A DNA stretch of 64,000 nt from Carnegiea gigantea. Lineage: Eukaryota; Streptophyta; Magnoliopsida; Caryophyllales; Cactaceae. A program made the position numbers and the translations under genes. Location: contig JAKOGI010000104.1 in assembly GCA_029747015.1 (NCBI GenBank), positions 731,501-795,500 of the forward strand, given 5' to 3'. A model generated the notes under the pieces. That model ran no database searches, was not told where the DNA came from, and was given only the letters and a program-made list of their open reading frames with translations. Position 1 is the stretch's first letter. Each line of letters starts with the position of its first letter. Positions 60,961-64,000 of the stretch are shown here, one piece after another.

Positions 60961-61838
60961 ATTGTGGGAGCCGCAAAAACGGCGACGTGTCACACCTTTT
61001 GCGGCAACTGTTTTCTGCTCACTTCACGCGCCGCGCGTAGGAATAAATCCTTCCAATCCAGATTTTTCCGATATTAAAAAAATATAAAACCCAAAACAAC
61101 AAGTACGCGCCACGTGTCCTGGCTACCTTGAACCGCAGCCACAAGATTCCACAGCATTCGCGAGCCTTCTACCAAAATCTCTGCCCCCCTAGAATAAATG
61201 AAAATTAAATTCAGAAATTAAAAATCTCTTTTTTTTAAAACAAAAAAGAAAAGAAAAAAAGAATCATCATCCTCTTCCTTCATATTCATATCTCAGCCTT
61301 AAAATCCCTCTTCATCACATAAACCCATTTGGCCATCTCCGACGTGTCCCCCTCCGCGTTTTTTATTCTGTCTCTGTCCTCCAGCTTTCTCCTCTTCCTC
61401 CTCCTGTTTCTCTCTCTTCAGCTCTTCCTGATTCTGCAGAGTTTGCTTCCAGGAAGACGTATTGAATTTCATGTTTTGATTTTGGTTTTTGTTGCGTCGG
61501 TTCATTTGCTTGAAATCGAGCAAAAATCCAAGCAATTCGGTGCGATCTCCGGTAATCTTGAGCTGGAAATTTGTCGAATTTAGGGTTGATAGTCGGTGTT
61601 TTTCTGGCAAAGAAGTCGTGCTGCTTTTGAAGGGAGTTGATTGATTCTCTGTTGTTGTGGTGTTTGGATCGGTTGGTGAATTGTTGTTCCAGCGGTGTTT
61701 GTCGAGTTTGAGCAAGCGAGAGCCCTGGAAGTTTTCTTTGGAATTGATTTGGTGTGTAGATTCGAGTTCTATTTTCTTATGAATCCGAGCTGATTGTAGA
61801 GATCGAGTTTCTGAAATCTGGCAGTAGCTGTGTAATCG
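60961..61838 (+). promoter_or_regulatory. Promoter and 5' leader of the REVEILLE-like gene, with G-box and two uORFs
   Basis: Seen: GACGTGTC at about 60983, a TATA-like AAATATAAAA (about 61079-61088), a G-box in GCGCCACGTGTCC (core 61111-61116), and a pyrimidine-rich tract from about 61260. If transcription starts near the TATA-like box the leader exceeds 600 bases. It would contain two minimal upstream ORFs: ATGTTTTGA at 61471-61479 and a 4-codon ORF at 61779-61793. G-boxes bind bZIP and PIF-type bHLH factors in light and clock control; their use here is inference. Confidence 0.5.
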
Positions 61839-64000
61839 ATGACGCTTCCTTCAACTATGGTGGTTCAAGTAAGTTTCAGTGACTTTCTTTCATATGATTC
61901 ATGTCGATCCATTTGCCAATTTTTTTGAATGTTTGATATTTATTTTTAGTTTGTTTGAATTAATTTTTTTTTTCCCCTGGATATTTGAGTGAAAAGAACT
62001 GGGATTTTACTGGGATTGGTGAACTTAGCGTGGAATTTGCAATTAATGAATAGTATCCGCTTTATTGATTTGAGATATTTTGCTTGATGCCCTGTAGACT
62101 TGGGGAATATATACTAATAGGCTAATAATAGCGAAGTAAAGAACACTTTTTCCCCCCCGTCTCTTGAATGATCGAATATGCAAATAGGAAGAAAAAATTT
62201 TCGACGAGATTGAGTTTAGATTGAGTCCAAAAGTCTGTTGTGCTATTGGAATGGTTCTTGGAGGAAATATTGGTAGCACCCGAAAGCAAAGGTCTCTTTT
62301 TTGGCTGTTTTTTTTGGTTTTTTTTTTTGGGGGGGGAGGGTGTTGTAGTTGTAAGATGGTCGAGTCTTTGAACAAAGAAGTGGAGAAAATAGATACTAGA
62401 TGTTGGATAATTGCAATTTAATGGGATTACAAGGTGGATATTTGCCGTGATTGACATGGATTTTGGACCGTTAAATTGAGAATTGGGTTTGTGTCCTGGG
62501 ATTGGGACGTGCAAATCTTTTGTGGATTTTAGGTGATTTGATGAGAATTTTTGGCTAATTGGGCATTTAATCTGTGTGCCGTGTTTACTTATCTTGGTCT
62601 GGATCACGTCCAACTTGTTGTGTACCGTATAGACTTTAATTCATTGAAGCCACTGCTTTTGTGGATCAGTCTACAGCACAGGTGTTGGCATCTATGCAAG
62701 GCCTTAAGTTATGGGGACATTTTTGTTGTAGAGCCAACCACTCGCTGAACGTGTCTTTGTTGTTTGTTGTGTAGATGAGGGAGGTGTTGATATTCTGTTC
62801 TTTGTTCTTTCAGGCACAGAGTAGTGGTCCTGAATCCGATACTCGGGTTGCATCCGACAACGGTGTTGTGTCGGATGGCAATATTCAGCCAGGTGCAGGG
62901 GAGGGCCATGTGCCAAAGGTTTTGATTTCGTAACCTTTAATTACCCCTTGGGGGTTGCTGATCTGATACGATTCTTTCAGTGCCTTACTCGTCTTCTGAC
63001 TTTATAGATTCGGAAGCCATACACAATAACAAAGCAAAGGGAAAGATGGACAGAGGAAGAGCACAAGAAGTTCCTTGAAGCTCTGAAGCTGCATGGCCGA
63101 GCTTGGAGAAAGATAGAGGGTAAATTTTGAGAACGAAAGGATGAGTTGAAGGAGTTTAATGTATTCCCTCTGTTAAATAATCTATGCTTTTGTACAGAGC
63201 ATGTTGGAACCAAGACAGCAGTCCAAATCCGCAGTCATGCCCAGAAATTCTTTTCTAAGGTCCATTGCCCATTCTTTAGACCTCGTTTAATGTAAGTCGT
63301 ACTATTCATGACCTCAAAGGCGTGCGGGCGGTCTTTGCAGGGTCGGGTTTCTATTATCTTCGTTTCTCTGATGCTTCGTTCTCTCTTTGTGCAGGTGGTA
63401 CGTGACTCAAGTAGCAGCAGCACAACCTCAATTGAGCCCATCGAGATACCCCCACCTCGTCCTAAAAGGAAACCAATGCACCCATACCCTCGTAAACTTG
63501 TGCCTCCCCCCAGAAAAGAGTCCCCTGTTGAACAGCGAGCACAATCTACGTCCCCTCATTCCTCACTTTCAGAGCCAGAGAACCAATCGCCCACTTCAGT
63601 CTTATCTGCTGTCATCTCTGACACTGTAGGATCTGCAGACTCTGCCACACCAAATGGCAGCCCCTCTCCGTGTTCTGCCAATTTCGTCAACCAAGCAGAA
63701 TTCTTGCCATTTGAAGGTGGTTCGCCACAAGATGACGTGCTCCTGTCCAAGTCAGCCCCAGAAGATCTTGTTTCAGTGGTAGTGATGCTAATATTACTGC
63801 TACTAAATCTGTCTTTAAATGAATGTTCTGATGGTCAGTTATGAATGTCATGATATTGATTGTGTACTTGGAATGCCCAGAAACTGGAGCTGTTCCCAAA
63901 TGTAGATGCGTTTGACAAGAAGGATTCAGATGGTGCAAAGGTTCTGAAACTATTTGGAAAGGATGTAGTAGTCCCAAAAAACACATCTGAGTTGTCGCGC
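61839..64000 (+). CDS. REVEILLE-type single-MYB (SHAQKYF class) transcription factor, 5' part
   Basis: Nuclear, clock-related DNA-binding protein of the CCA1/LHY/REVEILLE family, which binds evening elements. My exons: 61839-61868, 62814-62918, 63008-63119, 63198-63259, 63395-63778, 63881-64000 (continues past the window). All introns are GT-AG with matching phases. The start is [10 protein letters not shown]. The MYB domain spans exons 3-4: [40 protein letters not shown], then the SHAQKFF signature. After it comes the proline-rich block [19 protein letters not shown], typical of the RVE1/RVE2/RVE7 clade, then an S/P-rich region and [10 protein letters not shown]. This clade links the clock to growth and auxin in Arabidopsis. 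I do not assign which RVE it is. The splice between exons 3 and 4 lies inside the MYB domain, as usual in the family. Confidence 0.92.

Noticed and set aside
61329..61583. Leucine/phenylalanine-rich + strand open frame with membrane-like composition
   Set aside because: It lies in the pyrimidine-rich leader of the MYB gene and has no ATG at its start. The composition follows from the CT-rich tract.
1..64000. tRNA, rRNA, CRISPR or prokaryotic-type operons
   Set aside because: None seen. The two TGGTATCAGAGC matches are retrotransposon primer-binding sites, not tRNA genes.

Overview
The window is nuclear DNA from a flowering plant, probably a eudicot. The genes carry short GT-AG introns. The spacers are AT-rich and filled with plant-type LTR retrotransposons and small inverted-repeat (MITE) transposons. 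I cannot name the species. Three host genes are supported, all on the + strand: a complete eIF3B gene (translation initiation factor 3 subunit B, 647-7593, 11 coding exons), an intronless E-class pentatricopeptide repeat (PPR) gene (51284-52555), and the 5' part of a REVEILLE-type single-MYB clock transcription factor gene (61839 to the window end).

Between the genes lie three large LTR retrotransposons, all on the - strand. (1) 9812-19168 is a Copia element of probable Sirevirus type. It keeps gag, protease and RNase H remnants and an extra 3' ORF, but has lost the integrase and reverse transcriptase cores, and it landed inside an older G-rich MITE. (2) 23455-29443 is an old element with a gag region but no pol. 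Its 3' half consists of tandem arrays (57-bp units, then a 24/72-bp hierarchy). (3) 33102-44378 is a young Gypsy chromovirus of the Tekay/Del type with 2.7-kb LTRs, a perfect 5-bp target duplication, all pol domains and a chromodomain, now broken by stops and one frameshift. It also has an extra ORF between the primer-binding site and gag.

The rest holds small DNA transposons: hAT-like elements at 49361-49879 (with a 28-bp-arm palindrome) and 50649-51218 (ending 65 bp before the PPR start codon), MITEs at 54705-55005, about 56140-56401 and 59790-60118, two diverged copies of a ~490-bp LTR-like repeat, and two long compound microsatellites. I found no rRNA, tRNA, CRISPR or other prokaryotic features.

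The host genes are functionally unrelated neighbours: cytosolic translation, organelle RNA processing and circadian transcription. The most interesting signals are how the mobile elements shape the genes and themselves: the hAT insertion that extends the PPR reading frame, the satellite-like arrays growing inside a gag-only retrotransposon, and the unassigned extra ORFs carried by the Copia and Gypsy elements.
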